Position numbers and translations under genes: made by a program. The notes under the pieces were generated by a model. That model did not search any database. It was not told the origin of the DNA and saw only the letters and a list, made by a program, of their open reading frames with translations. A stretch of DNA of 64,000 nucleotides from Wuchereria bancrofti (Eukaryota > Nematoda > Chromadorea > Rhabditida > Onchocercidae): contig SSBO01000001.1 of assembly GCA_005281725.1 (NCBI GenBank), positions 6,494,399-6,558,398 on the forward strand. Direction: 5' to 3'. Within the stretch, counting starts at the first letter, position 1. Every line of letters starts with the position of its first letter. Below are positions 13,011-26,549 of the stretch, piece by piece.

Positions 13011-15830
13011 CCTACTTTCAGATCATATTTCATCTTTTAAGTTGTCCTGCTGATTTGATAATGCCAATACAGCATTAAATAAGCGTATGGTGCGATGCAA
13101 TAACATCCAGTTTAGAATATCCTTTCATTTCCTGCTGATGAAAAGAATGACCGAATCGTCTTCCCTAAGTAAAATAGGCAAAGTAACATCATGGAAATCT
13201 CATGGAAGGGAGAATATTGAGATTTCCCACAAGTTAAATTGATCATGTAATTGAGTAATTAATTAAAATTAACGAAGATTGTAAGTGGTAGTACGATGTC
13301 CACGATTCCTTCCAGGGTGTTTAGGTTGCTTTAGTGTAACGAACAATCAAAAACTGTTGTATTTGTTGTAGAAATAATTGTTTAAATAATTTTCTTGCGT
13401 TATAACTGTTTTGGGCTTCATTTCTAACATTTTTATTGCTATTTCTGTAATTTTGTACTTTTGATATTTGATCTGTTCACCCCGTCACAGTACTTAGTAG
13501 CTGAGAAGTGTCAAAACATGTTTGCACATTGAATGAAAATTGTGCTGTTTTGGCTGTCACAATTAGAATCCATTAATTTTAATTAGCTGCTGCAGATTGA
13601 AGCGAGCTTGTTGATAGTTGGAAGTTAATATCTTGAGCTTATGTTGAACGAGCATGTATAACTTAGTTAAAGTACGTCTGCGCCATCACTGATATGGTGA
13701 TAATTCCATTCAATTTTTGACTCATTTCCTTAATCCATTCCTTCATTTGGTATTTTCTCAAGATTATTTCTGACTCCATTTGCCTGTTTAAGGCTTGTCT
13801 GTCATTCATAGTTTGATTTACTCTACAAGCCTAACATTTGTTGTGTGTAGTTCACCTATAATTTGTGCTTTGAAAACCATATACAGTTTCTTTTCTTTAT
13901 ATTTTAGTATAGGGAATTTATAACACGTGTTAATTATACACTCCCTTACATGCATGTGCTCATTTTCTGCATCTGCTCCTAGCAAGCAGCGATGAGGAAT
14001 CTGCAAAATTTGAAGAGGTGTCAGCGATCCACTAGTAAATGTTGAATTTTTATTTGTCATTTAAATTTAGCTTTCCAATTATTAGTTCCATCTTTGCTCA
14101 TCTTCTGTTGATGGAAAATCTCTATAATCTATAATGTGTTTTGCTTTGATATCATTATTAGTTTATAATCAAAAACATAATTTGGGAAGTGTTCTTGTCG
14201 TTATCGTCAAGTTCGCTTTTCACTAATCTTGTCGAAGTTTAAGCTCATTAGTGCAATATTTCATATTTTTCATTCACACACATTATTCATTATATCAGAC
14301 AGGAACCTTTTCATTTTCTCTTACAGTGAATAATTCAATTACAGTGAGTAGAACAATTTTCCCGGTAAAATTGAAATCATTCTTCCTAATAATAAGGTTT
14401 AGGACGTCTGCTTCAAGTATTATACATAGGTTATCTGCTTAACGACTGCTCAAGTTTCCTTCTTGCCATAACACGTTTTGTCCTAATTGCTTGCTATAGC
14501 CTTCTTGAATCTTATGGAGGCGATTATTGATTGGTTAGAAGGCGAATGAATATTTCGAGCTGTAAATTGCCAAGAGCTTGGCTCTTAGTATCAGTGGAAA
14601 ATGTCGTTTTGCATTGGCATAAATTTTAATTTGGTAATCGGTCGATGACTATTGGCTCGTCGAGAATGCTGTTTGGATCTCACTTCGAAATCATCGTAAT
14701 TGGTCACTACAAAGTTATTTATTCTATGTGAGCTTTTTTATGAAGTCAGGAAGAAAAGCACTTGGTATCCTTCAAATTCAGTGAAGCTTTCACTTTCCGT
14801 TTCATGAGTGTCATGGTAAAGAGATTCCATTTAGAAAGGCGACAATAACGCTGAAAAGCTATTTTCTGCAGCAATATTTCCAATTATAACGTACATTTAC
14901 GTCTTCATCTGTTTGTTAGCATTTGATTGGTTTGAATTTTTTGTTGAAGTTTGGTAAGGAAGAGATTTAATTATTGGATGTAACAAGGAAACAATTCAAA
15001 GAGCAAGTAACATATTTCCCAAGCACTGTTTTCTTACAGTTAGTATCAGTTTTTATAAAGCAGAAGGTTTTTGCAAATTTTGCAACCGATGAAGGAAAAG
15101 ATGTAATTATTAAACATTATATGATAAACTTTCTGTTGCCTGACCTTCTCTTTCTGATTAACTGCTTTACAAAAGAAGAACGGGATCCATATGTTTGGAA
15201 TTGAACTGAAATGTGCATTCACTGTTTGTTTCCGTTCCCCTATTATTGTTCCAGGCTTGAGACTTGTGTAACTAGAACTTTGGTTTGGATTACTCATACA
15301 TTCTGCTGCCTTCGGTGAGTACCACATGAGCTTGAATGATAATTAGATTTTATATCACTACTACTGTGCTCGGAATTGGTCTGAAAAGAAAAGTTGGATT
15401 TTCGGCAGTGTCAGATATCCTCGCTTGAGATGTTACTCAGATTTCATACAAAGCGAGTAATAATAATAAAAGTATGGTAATAACCATAAAAATTTGTAGT
15501 AAATAAGACTAAAATACTTATTTGACTTATTGTTCTACAGTGATGTAAAGATTTCATCAAATTTCACGAAGTATATATGATTTAAGTGTATTTACAAAGA
15601 AAAATTAGTAATTTCGCAGACTTCAAGAAACTTAGTCATTTGTTAACTTCCTTTTTTTGTCCTATTCCATTTTCTCTTTTTCGAGTTCTCTGGTGATCAA
15701 GGTTAACAGTTATCTTCTCATAGAATATGATGTATTGAACAAATGATTAGGTTTTGCTGTACGACGACGTTTAGTAATGTGAAATAATTTTTAATAATGT
15801 GAAATAATTTTTAATCATTGATTTGTAAAT
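13011..15830. other. Upstream of PCGF gene, no exon supported
   Basis: AT-rich. An open frame at 14974-15204 (+) has no recognisable domain and no paired splice signals. The stretch probably holds the promoter of the PCGF gene, but I cannot point to a promoter element. Confidence 0.5.
15775..15814 (+). repeat. 20-bp tandem repeat next to the splice acceptor
   Basis: Two exact copies of a 20-base AT-rich unit (15775-15794, 15795-15814) starting TAATGTGAAATA, ending 26 bases before the first acceptor of the PCGF gene. It lies in the region trimmed off if the transcript is trans-spliced. Confidence 0.85.
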
Positions 15831-15842
15831 TAATTTTCAGTT
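15831..15842 (+). other. Probable spliced-leader trans-splice acceptor
   Basis: The acceptor TAATTTTCAG ends at 15840 and is followed after two bases by the ATG of the PCGF gene. No upstream exon with a compatible donor was found. In nematodes a strong TTTTCAG so close to a start codon usually marks SL trans-splicing. That reading is an inference. Confidence 0.65.
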
Positions 15843-18800
15843 ATGAAAGACATCCATGGAGCAGATTTGAACGAGAATTTATGTTGTTCGTTGTGCAAAT
15901 CGTATTTGATTGATGCGGTGACGCTTACCGAATGTCTTCACTCCTGTTAGTGCTCATTTTCCCATCTCTTCACTTTTCACATTTCATCGTTTTCACTCAT
16001 TTTTGCTTTTTCCTTTACTCCTTCATGTTGATAGGTTGTGCTACTTCGTTTGCTCGAGCATCCGTTCCCTAGAGGTTTTCAACTTTTTTTTTTAAATGTA
16101 TTTTGTTCTAATAATTCAGTTTCTTTCCCTCAGATTAATTCCAAATTAAGGATATACTAGAATTAGTGGTCTGAATGTTGTACTTTTTATTAAAATTCTG
16201 AGTTAGTTTTATCTTCGATATTCATAAAATATGATCTAAAAATTTCTTCTGTATGATACAATGTCTATCTGCTACGTAATTTCAGACTGTCGAGCTTGTT
16301 TGTTGGATAATATCGAAAAAACCGAAGTGTATCACTGTACAAAGTGTGCCGCATCATTCGGTAGAGATCTTTCTGAGGCTTTTGTACGTGATGATACACT
16401 CCAGAAACTGGTTTACAAAATGGTGCCAGAAGTTTATTGGCAAGAGCTATTTCAGCGTGGTGAATTTCTCAAGAAACGAATCGTTTCACCTGACGAGAAA
16501 GCTACAATTCTTGATAAGGTGATTTCTGGGATTGTTTGATTGGATAGATTTCACATTTTAATTTTTGTCTATCTTGGTATGATAAGGTTTGCGAAACTAA
16601 AATTTCACAGGCCGATCTAAGATTTATTTAAGATGTTCTATAGCCTCTGTGATTCTTACATTTGTGAAGCCCCTTGTGTCGTTCCAACAAGCTTTTGTTG
16701 GTATCGCTGATGATGTAGGAAAGTTAGGAAAAAAAGTTGATTAATATCTTTTAAAAAAGAAATTGTTTTGTTAACGAACCTTTGCGTTTTGTTTACTTTT
16801 TTGCAATTCATTATAAAGCGAAAGCTTTGTAATGAATTGCAAAAAATTCCAAACGATTCGTTAAATAATTCTACAAATTTTAGAAGCTCATGCAACTCGC
16901 CTCAGAACTATGTGCTCCAAATGAAATGGTCTCATTGTGTTTAGAATACATATCACCGGGTGTGTCAGATAATGACACCAATGAAGATAATAATGATAAG
17001 GAAGCAGTAAGTGCATCAAGGTTGCTCGATGACAAACCCTCTACAGTTGCAGAAGCTGATCGCTTAGAAAAGCAAGAAGCAATGTTGACTACATTCAAAA
17101 GGTATTCATATTTTCTCGATTTTACACCGTCCTTAATCCATTTTAAAATGAATGCTGGTAAGTTTAATTTCTAGATTCCTAGAATCTTACCATTTCTTCG
17201 ATGTTTGCCCTTTTCAACTTTTCGTATCTTTTTCTTTCCTTTTTTTTAAAAGTAGGCTGTTATTATTGTTTTAACAATTATCGCCTTTTACGGCTGAGAA
17301 CATTATGTCGTGCATTTTATTAGTTTTCAGGAATAAAATTCAGGTTTTTCAGGTATTTTCGTTGTCAGGCATCAACAAGAATTAGTGCATTGCGGAAATT
17401 ACTGGAAGCGAAGTTGGAGGTTTCGGATACTTATCGATTATTTTTTGTCGACAGTGACTGCAATGTGACGTTGGATGATCAATGCACATTACAGGATGTT
17501 GCTTATATGTTTTCATGGCGACGTCTAGGACCTATGAAAGTTCTTTTTACCTTGCAGGTGAGTGCCTAAAAAGATTTCTAAACTTAAATTTTGTCAGATA
17601 TCGTTTTTCCAGTACCACTGGAAGTTTGGTTCTGATCTCACAAGTCCTGAATTTTCTCTAAACATTTATACTTATAATCGCTATATTACAGCGACATCTC
17701 GAAGAAGAAAAACCACCGGTGTTAGATATGGAATTTATGCCGGAACTGGTTGCTGAAGAACCTCTTTCACAGGGAAACGCTGCGGTTGCAGCTGCAATTG
17801 AAACTCCTGTACAATTACCAGCACTAACGGTTTCACTAAATACTTCAATGATGGAAGGTGGACCGAATCACCAGCCTATCATTACTACCGAGGTGCATCC
17901 ACCACCTAGGTGAGATGATTCTTTATCGTTTCGATTTTTAAATACAATTCAATTTAAATAAGTCTCCTGCTCTATAAATTAATGGTGAAATATCTGTGCG
18001 CACTTAGATGATTTTTATGATTACTTTTTCTGATTACTCTAAGCATATAGCAATATTCCAGTCCGAAATTTATCTCTTACGTTAGACTAATAAAGAGATA
18101 ATTAATTTGGATATGAATTTCTTCTGTTTCGTCAACTTCCTTTTCCGAGGTATTCTACGTATACAAAAATCATTCACATTTTCTCGTTCCACTTCCGATT
18201 TTTTTAACAGGAAGAAGAGGAAGTCTACTGCACCAACAAAAAAACAAGTTGCATCTCCAATACCTGTGCAGCGCATGACCGGTGTGTCACCGCTTGCAAA
18301 AGGACCTCCTCCGCTCGTGCGACTTGAAAACACGGGTTTAAGCAAAAAATCTATTAGCAGTGGACGTATAAAATCTGCTGAAAAAACTCATGCAAAAACA
18401 CCGCCCCATGAAGATACACCAGCTACAAAACAAGCAAAGCTAATGCCGACGTCCTTTGATAACAAGTACATTTTTGACAATTTAATGTAACATACTATAG
18501 TTTTCATCTTTCGTATTTCCGAGAAGTATATTTCACACTGAACTTATTTTTCAGATTACAACAAATCATTGATTCTTCTCCAAGTCGTTCAACAAAAATT
18601 TCCAAGGGATCCAAGACGAAGACGTTAGCAAAAGCAGCATCTGGTTTTGCTGAATCGTCGTCTAAACTCGTGTTGAATGATAAATCTATGGAACCAAGTA
18701 GTAAATCTGGAAATAAAAACGGAAGCTTGCAAGCTATGAAGCTAATATCCACCGATGGTATTAAAACAGAATCGAGTTCATCCAATGTGAAAACTGAGAA

Positions 18801-20038
18801 TGTTACAACCAAAGAAAAAACTCTTAGTAAATTACATACAATTTCAAAAATCACGGAAAACACCACGGTGATTACAACTATTTCCACTCCGGCAAGTACG
18901 ACGGCGGCAACAGCAACAACAATCAGCCATCCGAGACCAATACAGCCTCGTCCACTGGAAATGAAAACAAATTACGAGGCTTTAGTGAAAAGTTATGGTT
19001 TAAATGGAATAGGAAATAAGGTATGTAATTTCGTTTTTTTTTTTTTTTTTTTTTAAAGAAATTATATTTTACCATTGACTTCATAATTTATTTTCAGCTT
19101 TCCTCTTTTCCTTTGGACGGGAAGCATGTTGGATTTAGTCCACCGATACATATGCAGCCACCACTGTTTATGGATCCAAAAATTGCCGCACAGCCAATTA
19201 AACATATTCTTTCTGGACGTGGTATGCCCATTGTGCCTGAAGCTACTCCTTATTTAAGGTTCTTTTTGACTTTCTTTTTTTTTTTCTTTTTGAAATTTTA
19301 ACGTACAGAACAGTCACATTATTAAAGTATATTTCATTAGCTTAAATTATATACATCCTCTAAAGGACAGGATATTATTTCTAGTAGATGAATGAATGTT
19401 CTCCACATAGTCTTACATTGAATATTTTATGATGACCTATAAGTATTACTGATGTTGTGAAAGCTTTTCATATAGGTGCTTTTTGTCAAAATGAAACATA
19501 AGGCTTTACGTCGGGATATATATCTTTTATTAATTAATTAACTAAAAAATTGCGTAGCAATTTATTTCAGCATCATAGGAGAAAAATTGTAGAATCATTT
19601 GTTGCTTCACGGACAATGGCTGCAGGAATATTTGGAGTATAAATTGTTTGTAGGAATCCAGCTTTGGCAAATTTCATGCATCACTTGCATATGCAACCAC
19701 CTCCAATTCCTGGACTTCCCGGTACCAGCACTCCACCTCTTCTCTCTCACAGCAGTGGTTCAACACTGTCCTGTTCATCATCTAATCAACTTACATCGAC
19801 ACATAGTCCTCCAACCAGTAATGTTCCCACGAAGAATTCTCAGCAACAACTTAAACATCCCGCAGCAGTGCCTCTTCCGCCAGCAACTACTAGTTCAGGC
19901 GGTAGCGGCAATAAATTGTTAAACAGCAGCGGTAACAACAGTAGAGCATCCTCACCAGCTGCTAAACTGCAGCAGAAAATTGTTTCACCGATTCCAATTC
20001 CAACTGCTCACATAACACCCTTTATGAGCCATAGTTGA
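15843..20038 (+). CDS. Polycomb group RING finger protein (PCGF family)
   Basis: Nine exons with consistent phases: 15843-15945, 16286-16518, 16884-17101, 17353-17557, 17692-17909, 18211-18465, 18555-19020, 19098-19258, 19654-20038 (747 aa). Residues 15-55 form a C3HC4 RING (C15, C18, C31, H33, C36, C39, C52, C55) with the family signature TECLHSYCRAC split by intron 1, followed by the PCGF-type LVYKMVPEV segment. Residues about 185-253 are a RAWUL (ubiquitin-like) domain, starting RYFRCQAS and ending WRRLGPMKVLF. A basic stretch RKKRKS at 326-331 looks like a nuclear localisation signal. The C-terminal two thirds is Ser/Thr/Pro-rich and low in complexity, as in Psc. PCGF proteins pair with RING1 in PRC1, which ubiquitinates histone H2A; RAWUL recruits further subunits. 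The RING and RAWUL resemble PCGF3/5-type members, but which paralogue (including the C. elegans mig-32 group) is not settled. The start is the first ATG after a strong acceptor. Confidence 0.94.
16797..16846 (+). ncRNA. Near-perfect hairpin in PCGF intron 2 (precursor-like)
   Basis: Arms 16797-16819 and 16824-16846 are complementary over 23 bases with one G-U pair, closed by a GAAA tetraloop. Pairing continues outward with bulges (AACGAA with TTCGTT, CGTTT with AAACG), so the whole foldback spans about 16761-16870. It could be a microRNA or mirtron-like precursor, an snRNA-like hairpin or a small inverted-repeat element. Only the foldback itself is seen directly. Confidence 0.4.
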
Positions 20039-20113
20039 TTCTTCCTGAATTTTTACTTAAACACTGAGGAACTGGCCAATTTCAAGAAGATCAGTGGCTA
20101 ATAGGAATGTTCT

Positions 20114-20119
20114 AATAAA
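20114..20119 (+). terminator. Polyadenylation signal of PCGF gene
   Basis: AATAAA 75 bases after the PCGF stop codon, followed by AT-rich sequence. The position suits a short nematode 3' UTR. Confidence 0.65.
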
Positions 20120-20516
20120 TAATATTCTCATCAAGTCTCAGTTCGATGTTAATCTTGTTAATAATCATTTTTTGAATTCTTTCAGTCCTGCGTATGACAT
20201 CATTCATTCACGGATGAGTTAAGATAGCTAATTTATGTTGTTAATATGCTCATAATGCGGTAATATGATTGACGTATAGCTTCAAACTGTCAACGTTGGA
20301 CTATTCGGGGATTTTGTTCCTCATATGTACTATATTTTGCTATTTGCTGTACAAGAAAGTGTAGATAAATTATCTTGTTTTTAGTTGATATCGAAAACAT
20401 CCTTGTTTTACTGGTTATGCTGGTCATTTCTACCATTCACTCCAGCTTATCATTTTCACATAATACTAAGAAAGATAACTAGGATTTAACCTATCCTGGA
20501 ATAGGTCAAATGTTAG

Positions 20517-20782
20517 TTATTTTATACCTTCCTTACATCGTAATGCGTCAAGAAATGTTGTTGGCGGTGTGTCCGACCAAAATTATGAAAAGATCGAAGA
20601 AGAATTGGAAGAGGTAAGGTTGTAAACATGTATGGTTCGTAACATATGTAGTTCTTTGCATTTATCCACCAGTTTTTTTTGAAATGTCGCATTCGCAGAC
20701 TAAAGTTCTTTCTTAACAGAAATTTAAATCCGGTGTATGGTCACACTTCCATATTATGAAATGCATTTTGTTAAGTTTGTAA
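20517..20782 (+). CDS. Possible alternative last exons of the PCGF gene (tentative)
   Basis: A stretch at 20517-20613 follows an acceptor (GTTAG), stays open, encodes an acidic NYEKIEEELEE segment and ends at a good donor (GTAAGG). A second stretch at 20720-20782 follows CTTAACAG and ends in a stop, giving KFKSGVWSHFH and about 10 more residues. Both phases fit: PCGF exon 8 ends in phase 2, and this exon starts in phase 2 and ends in phase 0, where the second begins. They could replace exon 9 in an isoform, belong to a small separate gene, or be chance. No homology is recognised. Confidence 0.25.
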
Positions 20783-23700
20783 TGTTTTTGTGCTATGTTG
20801 CTTTATCAAAAAGAACTATTACTTTTCATGTTTGTTTTTTGTTGTTTTAAGTCGAAAATTCTCCCTCATCTCATCAATGATGACCTATCTATATGTAGCA
20901 TTTTTTTCTGAGTTACTGTTAGTTGCTTGATATCATTGAATAATTGCAAGTTATACAAATAAATATGAAAGAATCTTCGTTTATACAATTCCCTAATAAA
21001 TATATGCAAGAAGATGAATACTATTATATATCAGATGAGGAAATCAAAAAACTATTAAATCATTCTTTATTATTAGTGAAGCAAAAGGGAAGAAAAGGAA
21101 TGGTGTTAGGGTTCTCTCTGATCTTAGCTCACTTCTTAGTGAAACAACAAAGTGACATTTGCTGCATGTTTGTCGCAGATCAAGAGTGTTCTCTGTCTTA
21201 AATCTCATTGTACTTATGCAAACTCTAATCACTTAGTTAAATGGTGAGTGTAAGACTTACTTATCACATCCACCGTTTATATTGTTTTGCGTTCCTCTTC
21301 GAATATTCTTGTAAATTTACGGAAATTGCATCAAGTCAAATGGCATATTATGCTGTTTGAACTGCGTGTGCTCATAACAGTCGTAAGTAGTACTTGTGAG
21401 TAGGCAGCATTGCTTCAAAAAATGAAGTCGGTTAAGAAAACGATGGTTTTCGCTGTGATTTGAAGTCATAAGAGTATTTCCGTAAAATCAGACAAAAAAA
21501 TCCCGAATCATGTTATGGCCCAATTTTCACTTTCGAATGACTTGCTAAGCTCGGGTTAAGTGGGTGTGATTATTTGAAATTCATTTGATGAAGTTCATAA
21601 TATAATGAGAATTTTTTCATTTCTAAAATAGAAAAATTTTACGGATGTGAAGTTGAGAGGAGAGATCTGATTCTGGTACGTTAGATTACGGTATCCGCTT
21701 TAGGGTACGGTAACTGGAACAGGAGAAATACCGAGGTTCTTTGGCGTCTCGTTTAGTGCAAGTTATGTGACTGTTTGTAAAATACTTTTAAGTACTTTTA
21801 TTATTGTATTGCTTTGTTAACAAGTAGTTTGAGCTCATATAAAGGAGTTCCGGCGCAGCTGTCATCTATGTTTTTAATGCTCCTTATCTGATTCTTTTGT
21901 GGAAGAGATCTTCAATCTTGAATTATTGTGTTACAAGGTTTAAGTGAGGACACTTCTGTTTATAGCCTTAATCGTGTTAGATATGGGTATCATAATAAGC
22001 GTGGATTTAGATTAATTTTGAACTTTTAGTTTTTTTTTTCAACTTTTAGTCAAAACTAAAAATTATATTCTATTTTTTTTTTCTGGTAGAATTTTTTGTT
22101 TAGGTTCCTAACTTCGTCATATTTTCTCATTTTAGTTTTTTCTTCTTCTTATTATTATTTAAAGTAAGATTCAATGAGTGGTTGTATTACAATATCTGTG
22201 GGGATTTTTGTTGTTGCCATTACCTGTAACTGAACCAAAACAGGATTGTTCTCAAATTGAGATCTGTTCCTGTTCTAGTTCATCAAACTTTTACTAAATG
22301 GTAATGTGCCCGTAATGTATGAAAAAAAACTGAAAACAATTTGTCTAAGGCCCTTGGTTCCTTTGTATCATTAATAAATTACAATATATTGACCCTTAGC
22401 AAAATCAAACTTTCAAAAAAAATCAGTCACTTTTTGACTTATTGACTTTGTAGCTGCGAAAAGAAGAATTCATTAATTGTATGCTTGATTGCAGTTTAAT
22501 AAACAAAGAAACCAGCACGACCAAAGAAATATTTTAATTGTACAAAAATTTGATAAGCAGTTACAGTATACTGTGTCCTTCGGACTGATCGAATTTTAAA
22601 TGATGGCTGACAATAATAGTTCTAACTTTTGTTTGAATTATTAGCTTTTAAAATAATAGTAAGTACAGTTAAGTGGCAATCAGACTTTTGACAATTATCA
22701 ATTGTTCGAGATGTTACGGTGTGATTAAAAATAAAACAACAAGGACACTGGTTGATGACTCAGTAAATTCTATCGACAAGAAATGATTTATAACAATTTA
22801 GTATCAAATCTTTAACATATGCAACGGAACTGTTGAAATATTTGAAGTGTAATTTCCGAAAAATGTAAGTAGATTTTGATTTAAGGGATCGATGTAAATT
22901 TGAGATGAAGTTTCAACTGTTTTTGATAAATATTCATAGAAATTACCAAATATTACAATGAAAGAAGTGACCAACTCATTATCAGTTTGTTTCTTATTTC
23001 CATTATTACTATCGCCGTGAAATGATCAAATGACAATGATAAATGATAAGGTGACATCTGCGCAACGATCTCAAACAAGTGTTGAACTTATAATTGACAC
23101 TGTAAGGACGAGGCGGTTTCTTTTTCACTTACAAAATAACTTTGTAAATCACTTTTTTAGTCTTTCATATTTGCATTGAAAAATGAAAAGGCAGGGAGTA
23201 AGTGTTAATAATTACTTGAGACTAAAAATCGATGTAAGTTAGAAACTTAACATTATAATATATCACACTGGTTGATATACTTTACCTGTTCGTTGGTTTA
23301 AAAATATAGTAAATGTCATGTTAGTGGAACAACCAAATATAATTAAGTTTGAAGGAAGTTAAATGAAACCCTTCCTTTTTAAACATCTGAATCTGAACGA
23401 AGAAATCATTGCTTGATTATCTTGTATTGAATGAACTTAGCATAAATTATAGTTACAATTGACAGATCTGAAGCAAAACGAAATAATAAAAAAACTAACC
23501 GTTGAATTTTCCAGCGATACCTTTAATAGTGATCATTTTGTCGGAACTAGACGTTTTACATGATCCTCGAGTAATTCTGTGAAGAAAGGGTTTATTCCAA
23601 ACTGAGCAAACAAATCTTTTTAAAAGTTGACGAATTATAACAGATGGAGGAACTATGTATGTAACATTTGACAGCTCTCTAAAAAAATTTTTTCTAGAAA

Positions 23701-26453
23701 CTTCTTTTACTGCGATACTCGGTGATATCACGAACCGAAACACAACGAGTAACCTGTCTCCATATTAATATATTTATCATTAGGACAGAAATGTTTCAAA
23801 GGTAGTGTATCTCTAGAATTCATTGTTACCTAATATAATGCATTCAAATTTTAGGCTTCATTTTTTGAAAAGCATAGTTTCTCATAAACATAATGTTTCT
23901 ATTTTTAAAATAGATGGGAAGTTTACTCACAATTAAAAAAGAAGAGATCCTTCAATAAAACACTTCAATAAAATGTATTAATTCTTAAATAGAAATAAAT
24001 AAATTATTTTGAATAGGAATTGAAAAAAAAATAGAAGTGATCGATATCCAAAAATGACTGATGAGCAGGAAAAATTCAAACAATATTATGGAAGTTAATC
24101 CATAAGCCTTAGTTTTTCAATTCCATTAAAATTTAAAGGATTTAAATTTGAAATTTAGCGCTTTAATTTGACTGTTTGACCAAAAATCCAGCTAGTAAGA
24201 GAATAATAAGATTTTCAATATAATAATTATTTAAACAACTAGAGATTTTCATGCTTGCATATTTCAATTGCTCTACGTCGCTCTTTTTATATTTTATCTT
24301 TTATTAATTTATGTTAATTTGTGCATGTCGCATGCTTTCTCATCAGATTAGTAAACTTGTTGAGATAAATGAATGGACGTTTGTGACCAGTGAAGAATAA
24401 CTGAAGCCATAGATGGACATGGGACTTTCATTTTATTGCTACTTTTATGATGCAATCCGCCTTTTTCTTTTATGAATAGTCAAAAACTTTTCGAATTTCT
24501 AAAATTCAAGAAAATAAGAAAGCTATTTCACCTTTTGAAATTATATTTTAATAAATACAAGAAGATAGATCTTGATACTAAAAGAAAATGATTAAATTAA
24601 ATATATTCAAAAGCCGAAATGAAATTTATAAATGAATGTATTGAGTTGAGGGTAAAATAGAAAATTCGGCTAGGAAATAAAGTGTGATAAAGCAATCTAA
24701 AAAAGTATTTTTTTTTACAAAATTTGGTTATTTGATGTGATTTAACTTCCATAGTAAATAGTATTAAAATTCTATTCATCATTAGTTTAGCTGAAGCCAC
24801 TTTTAGTAAGAAATGAACAAATCGAAATTTGATTCTTATTAACTTCAGTCTAGGCAAGTTCAATAAATGAAAATGCTATTTATTAGATTATTATTGCAAC
24901 AATGCAATTTCCATTACTTATGCCTCCGATGTTGCAAAACTTTTTTCAGTCTTTCTCAAAATTTTAATACTTCTCTGCTTATTGGTGATTGGTGACAATA
25001 ATGTTTTATTGGCCAATAATGAATTAGCAAATACAGTAAAATAATTTTAAAGTGTTTATTAACTGAAAACTTTTTAACTTTTTATAGAGAAAAGCATCAA
25101 TTTATATAGCACATCTAGTATTTAATTGCTGATTTAAAATCACGAAGAGTTAAAACCTTAATATCTATTACCTTAAAATTTTGTGACTTGTTTTGGTATA
25201 AAACACCATCATTAGTAACACAAAGATGACAAAGATGAGTACTTTTAACATAATAACAACTTTAGCTGTTAATTAATATATTAATGTTACATTCATTTAA
25301 CTCTATATGCATTAAGTTATTACGTAAAATAATTGTTCACAAATAATTGATTATCTGGAAGTTGTCACATATTCATTATTTGAAAAGAAATTTTCATGTT
25401 TGTCCAAAAAACACTACATTGTAATTTTCTTATCTATGCTTTCGTTTCTTTTAGTAAGAAACTACTTGCAAATGCACTTGCAAACTGTAGTTATAAAATC
25501 ATATATTTAAGCAAAAATATCGAAACAATGAAATCATCTACAAGGAGGCTCAGGTAAAGTGTTGCCAATAACTTTTGCATTAGAAAAAGAAAGAAACTTA
25601 ATTGCCATTGTAATAATTAAACAACATGAAATTATTTACTGCAATATATTTTTTCAGTAAAGTAGTACGGTAGTGGATCCATTTTTGTGAAGTGCTCTTC
25701 CTTTGATTGCTTCGAAAATTTCTAATTTTTGATCCTCAACACTCAATACTGTTATGAGGGATTGAGATAATAATGAAATTTAATTGATAAATGACATCAA
25801 ATCTAATCGACAAACTAATTGAGACAATAGTAGATTTAATTGATAAATCGAAAAGTGAAAGATATTTTTGTGGAGAAACTTATAAACAATGCAATTTATT
25901 TGTAATTCAATAAGTTGGTGATAATATTCAGTAAGTTAGGAAGTTAGAATTAAAAGTGGTCTTTTTCATTTCTACGCTTCCGTTATTAGCAGCATTGATT
26001 GTCGCTAGCAGTCGCATGTTCGAGCGGTGCCAACCATGATGAAACCGGTAAACAGAAGGATTACACAAATGACACGTTTACATAAAAGAAAAGTGCGCAA
26101 GTTGACACAGAAAAACGAACAGAGAAATTTTGTAAATTTACCATTTAGTGCAGGAAAGGAATAATTATTTCCAATTCAGTTAATTGCTGCTTCTCACCGT
26201 CCAAACATTTTTGACATGTAGCATTAATACTGGGCGTTCTTGTAATGCAAGCGCATATATTAATTCAACTGGGAAATTCCCTCAAAAGAAAACCTTGACA
26301 ACTGTTATTGTTAATCATATACTTTAAAGCTATTATCTGACCAAGTATGGTATACGAATACCAGAATAAATGAATTCCACTATCTTTTGATTGAATGCCT
26401 CTTAGTAGCTTTTTTTTGAAGTTTATGAAATGTTAAATTTGAGAATTCGAACT

Positions 26454-26549
26454 TTTACTCATTCATTGATATTACCGATAACTCTAAGTTCCAAAAACAA
26501 ATTTACTCATTCATTGATATTACCGATAACTCTAAGTTCTAAAAACAAA
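26454..26549. repeat. 48-bp tandem duplication
   Basis: Two near-identical copies (26454-26501 and 26502-26549), differing at C/T in the AAGTTC(C/T)AAAAAC segment. As 48 is a multiple of three, the unit appears as a repeated 16-residue block in an open frame on the + strand, but I see no other sign of coding. Confidence 0.88.

Noticed and set aside
20944..21201. 85-codon frame with EDEYYYISDEEIKKLLN
   Set aside because: It looked mildly protein-like, but it opens on TTG, has no clear splice partners and no recognised family.
23495..23743. Minus-strand frame ending KMITIKGIAGKFN at a donor-like GTTAGT, considered as a transthyretin-like or other exon
   Set aside because: No downstream partner exon or diagnostic motif found in the following kilobase; similarity too weak.
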